Of a stretch of DNA of 64,000 bases, positions 43,294 through 52,910 are shown piece by piece. Location of the stretch: NCBI RefSeq assembly GCF_020164455.1, contig NZ_JAIQWW010000022.1, positions 46,921 to 110,920 of the forward strand, in the 5' to 3' direction. Origin of the DNA: Phyllobacterium chamaecytisi (GTDB lineage Bacteria > Pseudomonadota > Alphaproteobacteria > Rhizobiales > Rhizobiaceae). The notes under the pieces were generated by a model. The model was not told the DNA's origin, ran no database searches, and was given only the letters and a program-made list of their open reading frames with translations. The position numbers and the translations under genes were made by a program. The first letter of the stretch is position 1; each line of letters opens with the position of its first letter.

Positions 43294-45087
43294 CTACCGC
43301 GAAGGAAGATCGGATGTGGGAAGCGGCGGCGAGGTGGTTTCTGCCGTCTCGGCCCGCACTGGCATGCCTGCCTTGCGCAGACCGGCAATGACGCGCAACT
43401 GATCCTCAGGTTGAAAGTTGCGGTTTGTGAGTTCCGCGGTAATGTTGGGGAGAAATGCGGGACGCATTTTCATGAACAAGGTTCCCTCGCGCGTGGCGTC
43501 CTCCATCATCCCGCGCTCCGCATAGATCACCGCCGCGACAATGTGAAAAAGCGGAAATTTCTGCAGGTTCGCCTGTCTGATATCGACGACCGCCGTATCG
43601 TAGTCCCCCAGCATATAGGAAGCCAGCGCCCTGTTGCCGCGATAGTAGCCCGCACCGCCGGGGTTGAGCGCCAGCGCCTGATCCAGCACCGCTGCGCCGC
43701 GTTGCCATTGTCCGCCCATGGCCAAGCGCACACCGTACTCACCCAATAGTTCCGTGTCGTTGGGATTGGTCGCCAGCGCCTGCTCACCTACACGGAGCGC
43801 TTCCGTCAGCTGCCGGTTGAAGAACAACGCCGTCATCAAGGCCTGCAGCGCACGCGTGTTGCCCGGATCGAGTTCTACAGCACGCCGAGCCGCATGGAGT
43901 GACCGTTCCAATGGAGTTGAAGATTCGGACGTCGGGTTGTAGCCAAATCGATCCTCGTCGAGATACAAGATCGACAGCATTGCCCACGCCGTTGCATAGG
44001 ACGGGAAGCGAGCAACTGCGCTTTCAAGACACATGCGAACCTTACCGTGTTTTTCCACACTCAATTCGGCACGGTAACCATAAAACTGCAGCGTACAATC
44101 GTAAGCGCCACGGTCGTCAGGCGGGGGACTGGAGGCGACCGCTTTTGAAATAATGCCATACGGCTGGGCCACAGCGGTTGCCACCCGATTTGCAACGTCG
44201 GTTTGAATGGCAAACAGCCCGCGCGAGCGAACGTCATCGTCGTAGGTCTGGGACCAAAGAATTGCGCCGGTTTTTGTATCAAGCAAGCGTGCGGTCACCC
44301 GCACGCGATCACCGGAGACACGCACTGCACCGGCAAGCAGATAGTTGGCCCCGAGTTCCTTGCGGACACGCGAAGGGTCAACTTCCGGCGGGAAGGCCTC
44401 TGACGTTTCGCGTCCGAAGACCTTGATCTCCTTGAAGCGGGGAAGAGCGGTCAAGAGTTCCTCGGTGAGGCCGAGCGCATAGAGATTGGCCTCCGGTCCC
44501 TCACTGAAATTGGCAAAGGGTGCGATCACCAGCGTCGGCCCATCGGGGCCAGCTGCGGTGGTTGACGATGCAGGAGGCCCCGCCATCCAATAGCCCAAGG
44601 TCGCAACAAGGATGCCGAGCAAACCCAACAGAGCGGGCCATCTCATGCGCCAAGGATATTTTGATGACCGCGGCGAACTGCGGTGGGGAGCTTCCTCCGC
44701 TATCGGCCCATTCCAGCTGAAGAACGGAACATATTTGCCTTTCGGAATGTCGATCCGGACGGGGTCCTTCTGGCCAGCAACCAAATAATATCGCTCGAGC
44801 GTTCTCCTCAACCGCCCAGCCTCGATCCGAACGACGGGATCATCCTGGTTGAATCGCTCGTCGCGCTTGAATACCTCTATCGCTATAGAATAGCCTTTGA
44901 TGCGCTCGGAACGGCCAGACAGAGTTTCTTCCACGACATATCGCAAGAATGAATGCGCGTGACCGGTGTCTGGAAATTCCGGACTGGCCATGATGCGATC
45001 AAGTTGGGCGCGGATATCCTCGGGAGCAGGTGGCTGCCGCACGGTCTGCTCGGGCCGATCTATGCCAGCCTTCGTGGAGCCTTGCAT
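43294..45087 (-). CDS. Membrane-anchored TPR protein, adenylate-cyclase-associated type
   Basis: 597 residues. Residues ~20-125 form the winged-helix-like module SFLRYVVEETLSGRSERIKGYSIAIEVFKRDERF, DPVVRIEAGRLRRTLERYY, IDIPKGKYVPFF, often found at the N-terminus of cytoplasmic regulator-like proteins. A membrane helix follows at ~150-170 (WPALLGLLGILVATLGYWMA). Next is a FlgO/TolB-N-like domain (LVIAPFANFSEG, LTEELLTALPRFKEIKVFGRE, ANYLLAGAVRV) and C-terminal TPR repeats (~360-560). Often annotated as adenylate cyclase, but no cyclase catalytic domain is present. It may read a periplasmic signal. Confidence 0.8.
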   Translation of the reverse strand: MQGSTKAGIDRPEQTVRQPPAPEDIRAQLDRIMASPEFPDTGHAHSFLRYVVEETLSGRSERIKGYSIAIEVFKRDERFNQDDPVVRIEAGRLRRTLERYYLVAGQKDPVRIDIPKGKYVPFFSWNGPIAEEAPHRSSPRSSKYPWRMRWPALLGLLGILVATLGYWMAGPPASSTTAAGPDGPTLVIAPFANFSEGPEANLYALGLTEELLTALPRFKEIKVFGRETSEAFPPEVDPSRVRKELGANYLLAGAVRVSGDRVRVTARLLDTKTGAILWSQTYDDDVRSRGLFAIQTDVANRVATAVAQPYGIISKAVASSPPPDDRGAYDCTLQFYGYRAELSVEKHGKVRMCLESAVARFPSYATAWAMLSILYLDEDRFGYNPTSESSTPLERSLHAARRAVELDPGNTRALQALMTALFFNRQLTEALRVGEQALATNPNDTELLGEYGVRLAMGGQWQRGAAVLDQALALNPGGAGYYRGNRALASYMLGDYDTAVVDIRQANLQKFPLFHIVAAVIYAERGMMEDATREGTLFMKMRPAFLPNITAELTNRNFQPEDQLRVIAGLRKAGMPVRAETAETTSPPLPTSDLPSR

Positions 45088-45531
45088 TGTGATTTCATCC
45101 CCCGATGAAAAGAATCAACCGGCATTTTTGCCCTTATATTACTGTAACCTACTCCCCAAACCGTGTTCCGTCCACGATGATGCGGCGAGCAACTCATTAT
45201 TGCAGACATCGTGGCAACCGTTTGCCGCGATGGAAGGGGGTTCTGCCATGGACAAGGGCGTGGCTGCCGCTCAACGCAGCTTTCCTGAACGATGTCGATC
45301 GAACGACTGGCTGCGCTGAGATGGTCGATGAGAAGAACCCTTTGAATAGCCGAGATCGGTATAGGCCCAATGTGGCAGGTCTCAACACCGGGAATAACTC
45401 TCAAAGCGAGCTGATCTAAGCTCTGTAAGAGGCTTGTACCTCGCGATCTTTCGCGAGATGCCCGCCATCAGTTCCTTGCATCCGACCATCTGGCAAAAGT
45501 CGGGATACGAGCCACGTGTGAGCCTGGTCTA
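45088..45531. other. Intergenic with shared 14-mer
   Basis: About 440 bases. It holds TTACTGTAACCTAC at 45139-45152, identical to 39078-39091, probably in the promoter region of the TPR gene. Nothing else recognised. Confidence 0.4.
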
Positions 45532-46155
45532 TCAGGCGGTAAGCATTTCGGAGAGCATCAGATAAAGCAACGCTGCGGTCACGGCGATCGTCGCCGTGGC
45601 GAGCAACAATCCGATGAGGGTGATCAGCCCGTCGCGCTCCATCAGGGCGACCGCCAGGACCACCAGCGAGATCACTGGCAAGATATTGCCGAACGGGATC
45701 GGCAGGGCGATCACGACGGCGAGCAGGAAGATCGGAATGCCAAGCAGACTCTGCACTATCAGGCCTGTGAGCGCCTTGAGCCGGCCGGCTCGCATGACCT
45801 TCTCCACCCTGGCAATCATCGGAACCGAATGAGGGATGATAAGATCGAGCATTGCCGGCGAAATACGGCGGTTTCTGACCACGGCCGGCAACCAGAGGCT
45901 CCGGCGGCCGAAGGTGATCTGCAGCGAGATCAGCGCAAGTGCCGTGCCGAACACCATACCGAACGGACCCGGGATCGGGGTCAGTGCCGGAATTGCCAGA
46001 AACAGCACGGTAAAGGCGATGCCCGTCGATCCCATGACCTCCAGAGCCTCACCGATGGAGAGACCGCCTCTTTTCCGGGCAAGCTCCAGCATCTCCGTGA
46101 GCCGTACGGTTGCCACACCGCGGGGCGTTTCGATGTTATCGTCTGGTTCAGACAT
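45532..46155 (-). CDS. exoD: ExoD family exopolysaccharide biosynthesis protein
   Basis: 207 residues from ATG 46155. Signature of ExoD: LARKRGGLSIGEALEVMG, FLAIPALTPIPGPFGMVFGTALALISLQITFGRRSLWLP, then VRNRRISPAMLDLIIPH and several membrane helices in the C-terminal half (IPIFLLAVVIALPIPFGNILPVI). In Sinorhizobium ExoD affects exopolysaccharide and alkali tolerance. It is an inner-membrane protein. Same strand as the two genes to the right. Confidence 0.9.
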   Translation of the reverse strand: MSEPDDNIETPRGVATVRLTEMLELARKRGGLSIGEALEVMGSTGIAFTVLFLAIPALTPIPGPFGMVFGTALALISLQITFGRRSLWLPAVVRNRRISPAMLDLIIPHSVPMIARVEKVMRAGRLKALTGLIVQSLLGIPIFLLAVVIALPIPFGNILPVISLVVLAVALMERDGLITLIGLLLATATIAVTAALLYLMLSEMLTA

Positions 46156-46187
46156 GTCGTCCAATCGGTTTCCGCCGAAAGCTGTCG

Positions 46188-46493
46188 TTACACTCTCTCG
46201 CCGCTGTTGCCGTTCAGGACACGGACGAGAGCCGCGCAGTGCGCGTCGCGGTTATCCAGGAGATCGGCCGGCGTGGTGCGCCCGATCGCGATATTGACGA
46301 TGGTGCCTGCGGCCCAGCCATAGTCTCCGGCGGCCCGCTCGATCAGCAGCGGGCCTTGGGAGGCCAGGCAAGCCTGAGACTGGCGGACGATCTCCACGGG
46401 CAAGTGCGCACGCTCAACATGCTGCTGCATCTGTGCCTGGAAGGGATCGAAGATAAAAAAGGCAAAAAGCCAACCGACGATATCCGAAATCAT
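46188..46493 (-). CDS. Hypothetical protein, 101 aa
   Basis: ATG 46493 with AAGGAAATAGAT upstream. N-terminal hydrophobic helix (MISDIVGWLFAFFIFDPFQ), then an amphipathic body with one Cys (QACLASQGPLLIERAAG) and LLDNRDAHCAALVRVLNG. Lies between exoD and the TerC gene on the same strand, so it may belong to that operon. No family recognised. Confidence 0.6.
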   Translation of the reverse strand: MISDIVGWLFAFFIFDPFQAQMQQHVERAHLPVEIVRQSQACLASQGPLLIERAAGDYGWAAGTIVNIAIGRTTPADLLDNRDAHCAALVRVLNGNSGERV

Positions 46494-46544
46494 ATCTATT
46501 TCCTTCGTGTTGTGTTGCAGACCCGTTCTCCCAACGGGTTGCGG

Positions 46545-47525
46545 TTAAGCGGACTGGCGATCGCGGGTTTTGAGAAGGCTCCAGATCACGCCGGCGGCGA
46601 TGATCGCGAAGGTGATGCCGAGCGAGAGAACAGCCGGGAACTTTTCCAGCTCCAGAAGATCGGCGGCAAAGATCTTCGAGCCGATAAAGATCAGGACGAG
46701 GGCGAGTGCCGGCTTCAGGTACTGGAAGCGATGGATCATCGCCGCGAGCGCGAAATAGAGGGCGCGAAGGCCAAGGATGGCGAAGATGTTCGAAGTGTAG
46801 ACGATGAACGGATCGGTAGTGATCGCGAAAATTGCGGGGACCGAATCCACGGCGAAGATGACATCGGCTACTTCGATCATCACGAGCGCCATGAAGAGCG
46901 GCGTGATAAACCAGTTCGCCGCGCCAGTGACGGGATTTGTTTTTCTGACGAAAAACCGCTCGCCGTGGTGCTCGTGCGTGACGTTGAAGCGATTGCGCAT
47001 GAACCGGACAAGCGTGTTTCTTGATATGTCCGGCTCGGCCTCCTTGATCGCCAGCATCTTGATACCGGTGACGATCAGGAAAGCCGCAAAGATATAGAGA
47101 ACCCAAGCGAATTCTGCGACCAGCGTCGCGCCGACACCGATCATAATGGCGCGCAGCACGAGGACGCCGAGAATACCCCAGAAGAGTACCCGGTGCTGAT
47201 AGAGGCGCGGGACGGCGAAGAAAGAGAAGATCAGCGCGATGACGAAGACGTTATCCAGCGCCAGCGTCTTTTCCACGACGAAGCCCGTCATATAGGCAAG
47301 GCCAGCGTCGGAGCCGAGATACCACCAAACCCAACAGCCGAATGCGATACCCAGCGCGATATAGAGGCCGGAAAGCTTCACGCTCTCGCGCACCCCGATC
47401 TCCCTGTTCTGCTTATGGAGAATGCCAAGGTCAAACGAGAGAATGGCGATGACGAGCGCGAGGAAGCTTGCCCACATCCAGAGCGGCTTCCCTACCCACT
47501 CGAGGAATAAAAATGAGAAATCCAA
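46545..47525 (-). CDS. TerC/Alx family inner-membrane metal exporter
   Basis: 326 residues from TTG 47525 (AGGGGA upstream). The frame extends to ATG 47570, but that extension is atypical, and family members begin (M)DFSFLxxEWxGKPxWMW. About nine membrane helices; TerC motifs EKTLALDNVFVIALIF and MIEVADVIFAVDSVPAIFAITTDPFIVYTSN, with the conserved acidic residues. Family members export Mn2+ or relate to tellurite and acid stress. A small hairpin (47574-47591) lies in the leader; no riboswitch consensus was recognised. Confidence 0.88.
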   Translation of the reverse strand: MDFSFLFLEWVGKPLWMWASFLALVIAILSFDLGILHKQNREIGVRESVKLSGLYIALGIAFGCWVWWYLGSDAGLAYMTGFVVEKTLALDNVFVIALIFSFFAVPRLYQHRVLFWGILGVLVLRAIMIGVGATLVAEFAWVLYIFAAFLIVTGIKMLAIKEAEPDISRNTLVRFMRNRFNVTHEHHGERFFVRKTNPVTGAANWFITPLFMALVMIEVADVIFAVDSVPAIFAITTDPFIVYTSNIFAILGLRALYFALAAMIHRFQYLKPALALVLIFIGSKIFAADLLELEKFPAVLSLGITFAIIAAGVIWSLLKTRDRQSA

Positions 47526-47570
47526 CGAAAATCCCCTGTCGGCACGGATTGTCGGAAAAAGGTCCGACAT

Positions 47571-48044
47571 CGCGAGAGTGCCGAGGCTCTCACCAGAGGG
47601 GCCCGGACCAGCGGGTTAAACTCCACATGGGTCTCATTTTTCGATTGTCAAGTCGCGGCTGGTGCATTTTCTTTGACCGCTTTGACCTTCGAACGACGAC
47701 GTTTCAGTCTGTGCAACGAAATTGTCGAGCCCGCCTGAACCGGCAACAGTCGAGATGCTTCACGCCCATATACGCGGCGAAAACCGCGCCCGCTTTGGTA
47801 AACTCGTTGCCCACATACTTGCGCAAACCGTATGTCTGCCGATCCATATTTAATGCGAACGTCGCTTTGATTTTTAAATAGGTACCGCACTCAACGCGAA
47901 CGGCCGCATGGTTTACGTCTGTGAACGTTCGGTGCTGCTTATATGGCTGCGGAGGCGTTATTCACTATGACTATGTCAATTGGTCTGGGTTCTCGAAACA
48001 GCATCCAGTCCATGCCGAAAGCTGCAGCACGGAACCTTTTATGG
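47571..48044. other. Leader/intergenic region upstream of TerC gene
   Basis: About 470 bases. It contains GAGAG-TGCCGAGG-CTCTC (47574-47591) just before the TerC gene and a GC-rich block (GGGGCCCGGACC) after it. On the minus strand TTGACA (near 47648) could be a -35 element. An 80-codon frame here is not supported. The DUF1194 gene ends at 48045. Confidence 0.35.
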
Positions 48045-48725
48045 TCATGACAACTCCCGGATGAGCTTCAGCCTGATCGCCCTCGCAAAATCCTCGAATT
48101 TCGTAATGTCCATAACAAACCTATTGGGGCCCATGATAACACTCTTGTGGTAGTAATCTGCGAGGTCGGCTTCCTCGTCCGAGATCACCAGCCCGTTGAT
48201 TGTCACTCCCATCGCTTCCGCGCGGCCGCGCGCCTGATGAAGAGAGATCGACTTTCTCCGCTTGGGCGCGATGGTTTCCCTTCCATCCCCGGAAATGTCC
48301 ACGATTAGCCTTCGGGCGCATAACTTCGGGTCTGAAAGCAGATCAAGTGCGACCCAGAGGCCGCCACCTATGTCGGTATTTCCCCAAGCCGTTCGCTGAT
48401 TGCGCTCGATTTCAAGCGCGAACTGCTCCGATGGCTTGATTCCGTCCATGATAATCCAGCTGATTCTTTGTGAGGATAATTCGCCGTCTCCCCAGAATAC
48501 AGCGGCTACTGCCACGCTCCCGGAGGTTCGTATGGCTGACAGCACCGATGCGTCGCGGAAGGCAGAGACGATCGCTGACTTCTGAAATCCATATTCGTCG
48601 TCGGTTATGCTGCCAGAACCATCCACCGCTAATACCAGCGCCGTGTCGACGCATGCTTCCGAGCGCGTGGCGACAGTCATAACAGCCAACGCCCCAGCCG
48701 CCACGAGCCATGCCTTGCGCATCAT
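48045..48725 (-). CDS. Exported DUF1194 VWA-domain protein
   Basis: 226 residues from ATG 48725 (or 48722; GGTGGAG upstream). Signal peptide MMRKAWLVAAGALAVMTVATRSEA. The mature protein is a von Willebrand A domain with an intact metal-ion-dependent site: VDGSGS near 35-40, GGGLWVAL and DISGDGRE. Sequence layout matches DUF1194. It likely binds a protein partner in the periplasm via Mg2+. Stands alone. Confidence 0.85.
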   Translation of the reverse strand: MMRKAWLVAAGALAVMTVATRSEACVDTALVLAVDGSGSITDDEYGFQKSAIVSAFRDASVLSAIRTSGSVAVAAVFWGDGELSSQRISWIIMDGIKPSEQFALEIERNQRTAWGNTDIGGGLWVALDLLSDPKLCARRLIVDISGDGRETIAPKRRKSISLHQARGRAEAMGVTINGLVISDEEADLADYYHKSVIMGPNRFVMDITKFEDFARAIRLKLIRELS

Positions 48726-48917
48726 CTCCACCCCCCGTGCACTCGCCAGCGACGATTGTTGTTCAAAGTAGCATGTCCGCAGCATGAACACGCTTAGCCG
48801 AAGAGGTTAGAAAACTCGTTTCTATTGTTGAGTGGGCCGAAGATCTGACAGGTGGCAGCGAGGACAGCTTATGGGTATTGTTGGATTGATACCGAGCGTG
48901 GCCTCAAGAGGTTGACG

Positions 48918-49511
48918 ATGAAACTGGAGAAACCGTCGATCTACATAACTGGAGCATCGTGTTCAGGGGTGACAACGCTAGGCAGTGGCCTTGCCTCAGC
49001 GTTGGGAGTCCGCCATGTGGATTGTGATGACTTCTATTGGTACCCGACCAATCCGCCGTTCTCGACCAAGCGTCCCCCGGCTGATCGCGTCCGCCTGATC
49101 AAAGAAGCGCTGGGCGAGGATGGCTGGGTGTTGTCCGGATCATTCGACGGTTGGGGAGATAGCTTAATCGAGAACGTCAATCTGATTGTATTTGTGTACA
49201 CTCCGACGCCAATTCGGATGGAACGACTATTGGCGCGGGAACATGAACGATACGGAAACCGAATATTGCCATCAGGCGACATGTACGAAATCCATACCGC
49301 ATTCGCCGCTTGGGCTTCTCAATATGACAAACCGGATTTTCCAGGACGGAATTTAGCGCGGCACGAGGCATGGCTGGAGACACAAATTGGCCCCGTACTA
49401 CATCTTGATGGAACCCAAGCGCCTTGGGTTCTCGTCCCCCAAGTTATCGCCGATCTGCCAGATCCAATCAAGGCGTTGGGAGGAAGTCCAGTAGCTTCAC
49501 CGAGGGAATAG
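48918..49511 (+). CDS. P-loop nucleotide kinase-like protein
   Basis: 197 residues from ATG 48918 (AGAGG upstream). Starts with the P-loop GASCSGVTTLGSGLASALG (Walker A GxxxxGxT variant). VDCDDFYWYPTNPPF is the kinase-like substrate loop. Then GWVLSGSFDGWGDSLIEN, and RMERLLAREHERYGNRI as lid. This is typical of adenylate/shikimate kinase-like proteins of unknown substrate. Soluble. Confidence 0.75.
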   Translation: MKLEKPSIYITGASCSGVTTLGSGLASALGVRHVDCDDFYWYPTNPPFSTKRPPADRVRLIKEALGEDGWVLSGSFDGWGDSLIENVNLIVFVYTPTPIRMERLLAREHERYGNRILPSGDMYEIHTAFAAWASQYDKPDFPGRNLARHEAWLETQIGPVLHLDGTQAPWVLVPQVIADLPDPIKALGGSPVASPRE

Positions 49512-50159
49512 CACCCGACCTGGTTGAAGCAGTTGAGGCAATCTGCCCTGGGATCAGGAAAGTTGGCTAAAAACCGCGTTCTGGACAAGCGTTTCGCAAA
49601 TGTACAACGCGCATGCCGATTTTTATGAAGGCGAACAAGATATCCGTCGGGAGATCCTCAGAGAAATTGTCTCGAACCGCTCGCTTCGCTGGCACCGCCG
49701 CGATACCATCTCTCTTGGCTGACCTAACTGAGACCGGCGAGCTTCTTCCCGCGATAGCAGGAAAGGTCGATATTCCTTAGTTCGATCTCAAAATCTATCC
49801 CTTGCCAAAAAGGGATGTCCGGCCCTCCGGTCAGCCCTTCGCCGTCGATCTGGCAAAGCATGATTTGAGTGAACTGACGCCGGAATCATCCTTTTCGTTG
49901 CTCGTGTGTAGCCCTGCGATTACCTTCTCATAATATCAAGCTCCGAACATGGAGTTACCGATTTAGCCACAGTAATTGCATCTGCATGAGCTGCATGTTC
50001 GAGAGCTTTGCATCCAACCGGCGACCGCGCATGGGGATGATACCGATTGGCCCTCCTTCAGCGCCCTGCAAAATCACTATCCATTCTGTCAGTAGTACTC
50101 GGAACCCATCGCGACCCCTCGAATTAAGCTTCTGATGTTCTCAATGAGGAAGGAAAACC
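49512..50159. other. Intergenic, nothing recognised
   Basis: About 650 bases with only short frames and no known protein or RNA. AATGAGGAAGG just before 50160 is the ribosome-binding site of the next gene. Confidence 0.35.
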
Positions 50160-51023
50160 ATGACAAACGGGCTTGTACACCACAGAGAACTGAACCTGGA
50201 CGGCATGAAGATTTTCTATCGCGAGGCTGGGCCGACAGACGCCCCCGCCGTTCTGCTGCCCCATGGCTATCCATGTTCGTCCTATGAGTTTCGCAACTAC
50301 ATGCCTCCGCTGGCTGACAGGTGGCGGCTAATTGCGCCGGATTTTCCTGGCTGCGGTTACAGTGATACGCCAGAGGAATTCGACTACACGTTTGACGGCT
50401 ATACTGATTTTCTGCAACGTTTCACGGCAAAACTCGGACTTAGCAAATTCACTGTGTATCTGCATGACTTCGGATCACAGATCGGTTTGCGGCTCGCCAT
50501 CCGTCGCCCCGACCTGATCGCATCATTGATCATCCAAAATGGTGACATCTACGAAGATGTTCTGGGGCCGAAATATTCATCTTTAAAAGCAATCTGGGAA
50601 AAAACCCCTGAGAATAGCTTTGCAGAAATCAGGCAGGGCATCTGCCAGGAAGAGTTCCAACGCGAATTCCTCAACGAGGTCCGACCAGAACTGGCAGCCA
50701 CGATTCCGCCCGATCTTTGGACGCTGCATTGGTCGTTGATGACTGATCGACGCAAAGATATATCAGCCCGTATCATCGCTGGACTAAAGAACAATCTGGA
50801 GTGGTTTCCTCGGTACCAAAGTTATCTTCGCGACCATCGGCCGCCGGCTCTGATCATCTGGGGACCGCAAGATGGCTACATGCCTGAAGCGTCAGCAAGA
50901 GCATATTTGCGGGACTTGCCTGATGCGGAATTGCATTTGGTGGACGGCGGCCATTGGCTGCTGGAAACAAATCTCGATGAAGCGATCAGTTTGACGCGAA
51001 GCTTTTTAATGCGCCACAGTTAG
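50160..51023 (+). CDS. Alpha/beta hydrolase, epoxide hydrolase/haloalkane dehalogenase type
   Basis: 287 residues; GGAAGG before ATG 50160. Oxyanion HGYPCSSYEFR, nucleophile elbow VYLHDFGSQIGL where Asp in HDFGS takes the place of the Ser nucleophile (as in epoxide hydrolases and dehalogenases), the acid region LIIWGPQDGYM, and His in DGGHWLLE. Probably hydrolyses an epoxide or halide or a related ester. Soluble, no operon partner. Confidence 0.85.
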   Translation: MTNGLVHHRELNLDGMKIFYREAGPTDAPAVLLPHGYPCSSYEFRNYMPPLADRWRLIAPDFPGCGYSDTPEEFDYTFDGYTDFLQRFTAKLGLSKFTVYLHDFGSQIGLRLAIRRPDLIASLIIQNGDIYEDVLGPKYSSLKAIWEKTPENSFAEIRQGICQEEFQREFLNEVRPELAATIPPDLWTLHWSLMTDRRKDISARIIAGLKNNLEWFPRYQSYLRDHRPPALIIWGPQDGYMPEASARAYLRDLPDAELHLVDGGHWLLETNLDEAISLTRSFLMRHS

Positions 51024-51274
51024 TTGCCGACGCCGGCTTTCAAACCGCCTGCATCTCCAGTGTCAACAGAGCGGGAAATGCGGGCGTATTCGCCTGCAAC
51101 ACTTATAGGGTTTAAACTGTGTTGGTCAAAATCCACGCTCGTTAGAAAACCATCCTTTGAAGATGCCGATAATAGCGGTTTTCAATTGGCCGCCAAAAAA
51201 TCTATAATACCCTCGCAGACCCGTGAAACCAGTCCCGCGCGCCAGGAGCAGACGGCCCCGCATTCTTAATCCGA

Positions 51275-52030
51275 TCAGGCGGCGGCTTTCTTGTACCGCT
51301 GACTGCTTTCGATAAGTTCGCGAGTATAGGGATGATGGTTGTTGTTGTTGCGCAAATCATCGGCCGTTAATTCCCCCACGATCTTGCCGCTGTTCATCAC
51401 CACAAGGCGGCTACACATGTGGGCAGTAACAGCCAGATCGTGGCTCACCAGGATATATGTCAGGTTCTTCAACTTGCGCAGTTCGGAAAGTAAATTGAGG
51501 ATTTCAGCCTGGACCGAAACATCCAGCGCGGATGTGGGTTCGTCGAGTAAAACAACGTCTGGCCCTATGATCAGTGCCCTGGCAATTGCAACCCGTTGCC
51601 GTTGGCCTCCGGATAGTTGATGCGGGTAGCGTGTGCGGAAGGACGGGCCCAGTCCGACGTCGGACAGCGCCTTTTCGACTATCTCGGTCGAGCGAGGCAT
51701 GCCTTGTGCCCGCAATGGTTCGAACAAGGCGGTTCCGATCGTGTGGCGTGGATGCAGGGTTCCGTATGGATCTTGGAAAACCATTTGAACAACCCGCATT
51801 TCCTGCGCCTGGCGGGAATGTGACAGCTCAAACCCACCCACGGATATGCGTCCCTTCCAGCCGGTTTCGAGACCACCGATACACCTTAGTAGACTGGACT
51901 TTCCGCAACCACTCTCACCCACGATCCCGAAAGCCTCTCCCTTCTCGATTTTGAATGATACGCCGTTCAAGGGTCTTGCGGCCGATTTTCCATGGCCATA
52001 GGTGAGATTGATATTTTCAACTTCGATCAT
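51275..52030 (-). CDS. Dipeptide/oligopeptide-type ABC ATPase, DppF/OppF
   Basis: 251 residues from ATG 52030, which overlaps the upstream ATPase stop (ATGA). Walker A GESGCGKSS, Q-loop MVFQDPYGTLHPRH, signature LSGGQRQRVAIARAL, Walker B VVLLDEPTSALD, switch His ILVSHDLA, and the peptide-family C-terminal HPYTRELIES. Last gene of the operon that starts at 56477. Confidence 0.9.
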   Translation of the reverse strand: MIEVENINLTYGHGKSAARPLNGVSFKIEKGEAFGIVGESGCGKSSLLRCIGGLETGWKGRISVGGFELSHSRQAQEMRVVQMVFQDPYGTLHPRHTIGTALFEPLRAQGMPRSTEIVEKALSDVGLGPSFRTRYPHQLSGGQRQRVAIARALIIGPDVVLLDEPTSALDVSVQAEILNLLSELRKLKNLTYILVSHDLAVTAHMCSRLVVMNSGKIVGELTADDLRNNNNHHPYTRELIESSQRYKKAAA

Positions 52031-52908
52031 TGCGAAAGGTTCCGATTCACGTCGCGTTGCCACGCGGGATCCCGGACAAGGACGGACAGCCGTTCTGTCG
52101 GCGCTTCGAGACGTGGCATGCTTTCAAGCAGTCCTTGGGTATAGGGATGTTTTGCGTTGCCAAGCGAACTGGCCGGTAGCTCCTCCAGAATCTGTCCGGA
52201 ATACATGATCAAAAGACGGTCACAAAAGCCTTCTGCCAAATCGAGATCATGCGTAATGAAGATCAACCCGATACCCCGCGCGGTTACAAGTTCATCAAGC
52301 AGTTCAAGCAACTGCCTTCGGACTGTTACATCCAATGCCGAGGTCGGCTCATCAGCAATAATGATCTTGGGTTGAGCGACAAGTGTCATTGCGATCATTA
52401 TGCGCTGCCCCATGCCGCCCGAAATCTGGTGGGGATACAATTCATAGACGCGTTGGGGGTTCCTGATCTTCACGCTGTCGAGCATTTCCAGGACATGGCT
52501 TTTCTTGTCTTTGCCACGTTTCCCCAGATGCAGTGTCACCGCTTCGCCAATTTGATCGCCGATCTTCATTGTGGGGTCGAGGGCATATTTGGGATCCTGA
52601 AGGATCATGCCAATCTGACGCCCACGTATTTGCAACATCTGCCGTTCAGTTGCCTTGCCGATGTCAGAACCGCAAAAATCAAGTCTATCGGCGGACATAG
52701 TGGCCATACGAGGCAACAACTTCAAGATTGCCCTCCCGAGTGTCGATTTGCCGGAACCCGACTCTCCGACAATGCCGAGCTTTTCTTTGCCAAGATCGAA
52801 CGAGAGATTTCTGAGTGCGGCTACCGCCTCGCTACCATTTCCAAACCGGACACATAGTCCCCTTACGGAAAGCAGTGGCACAGCTTCATGCTTTTGATGC
52901 GCTGTCAT
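52027..52908 (-). CDS. Dipeptide/oligopeptide-type ABC ATPase, DppD/OppD
   Basis: 293 residues from ATG 52908, 2 bases after the permease stop. Walker A GESGSGKSTLGRAIL, signature ISGGMGQRIMIAM (first residue variant), Walker B IIIADEPTSALD, switch His FITHDLDLAEGF, and the typical C-terminus KHPYTQGLLESMPRL. Pairs with the next ATPase. Confidence 0.9.
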   Translation of the reverse strand: MTAHQKHEAVPLLSVRGLCVRFGNGSEAVAALRNLSFDLGKEKLGIVGESGSGKSTLGRAILKLLPRMATMSADRLDFCGSDIGKATERQMLQIRGRQIGMILQDPKYALDPTMKIGDQIGEAVTLHLGKRGKDKKSHVLEMLDSVKIRNPQRVYELYPHQISGGMGQRIMIAMTLVAQPKIIIADEPTSALDVTVRRQLLELLDELVTARGIGLIFITHDLDLAEGFCDRLLIMYSGQILEELPASSLGNAKHPYTQGLLESMPRLEAPTERLSVLVRDPAWQRDVNRNLSQ

Positions 52909-52910
52909 CG

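Noticed and set aside
47571..47650. Possible manganese (yybP-ykoY) riboswitch ahead of the TerC gene
   Set aside because: Only one small hairpin is visible; the conserved riboswitch core motifs were not found.
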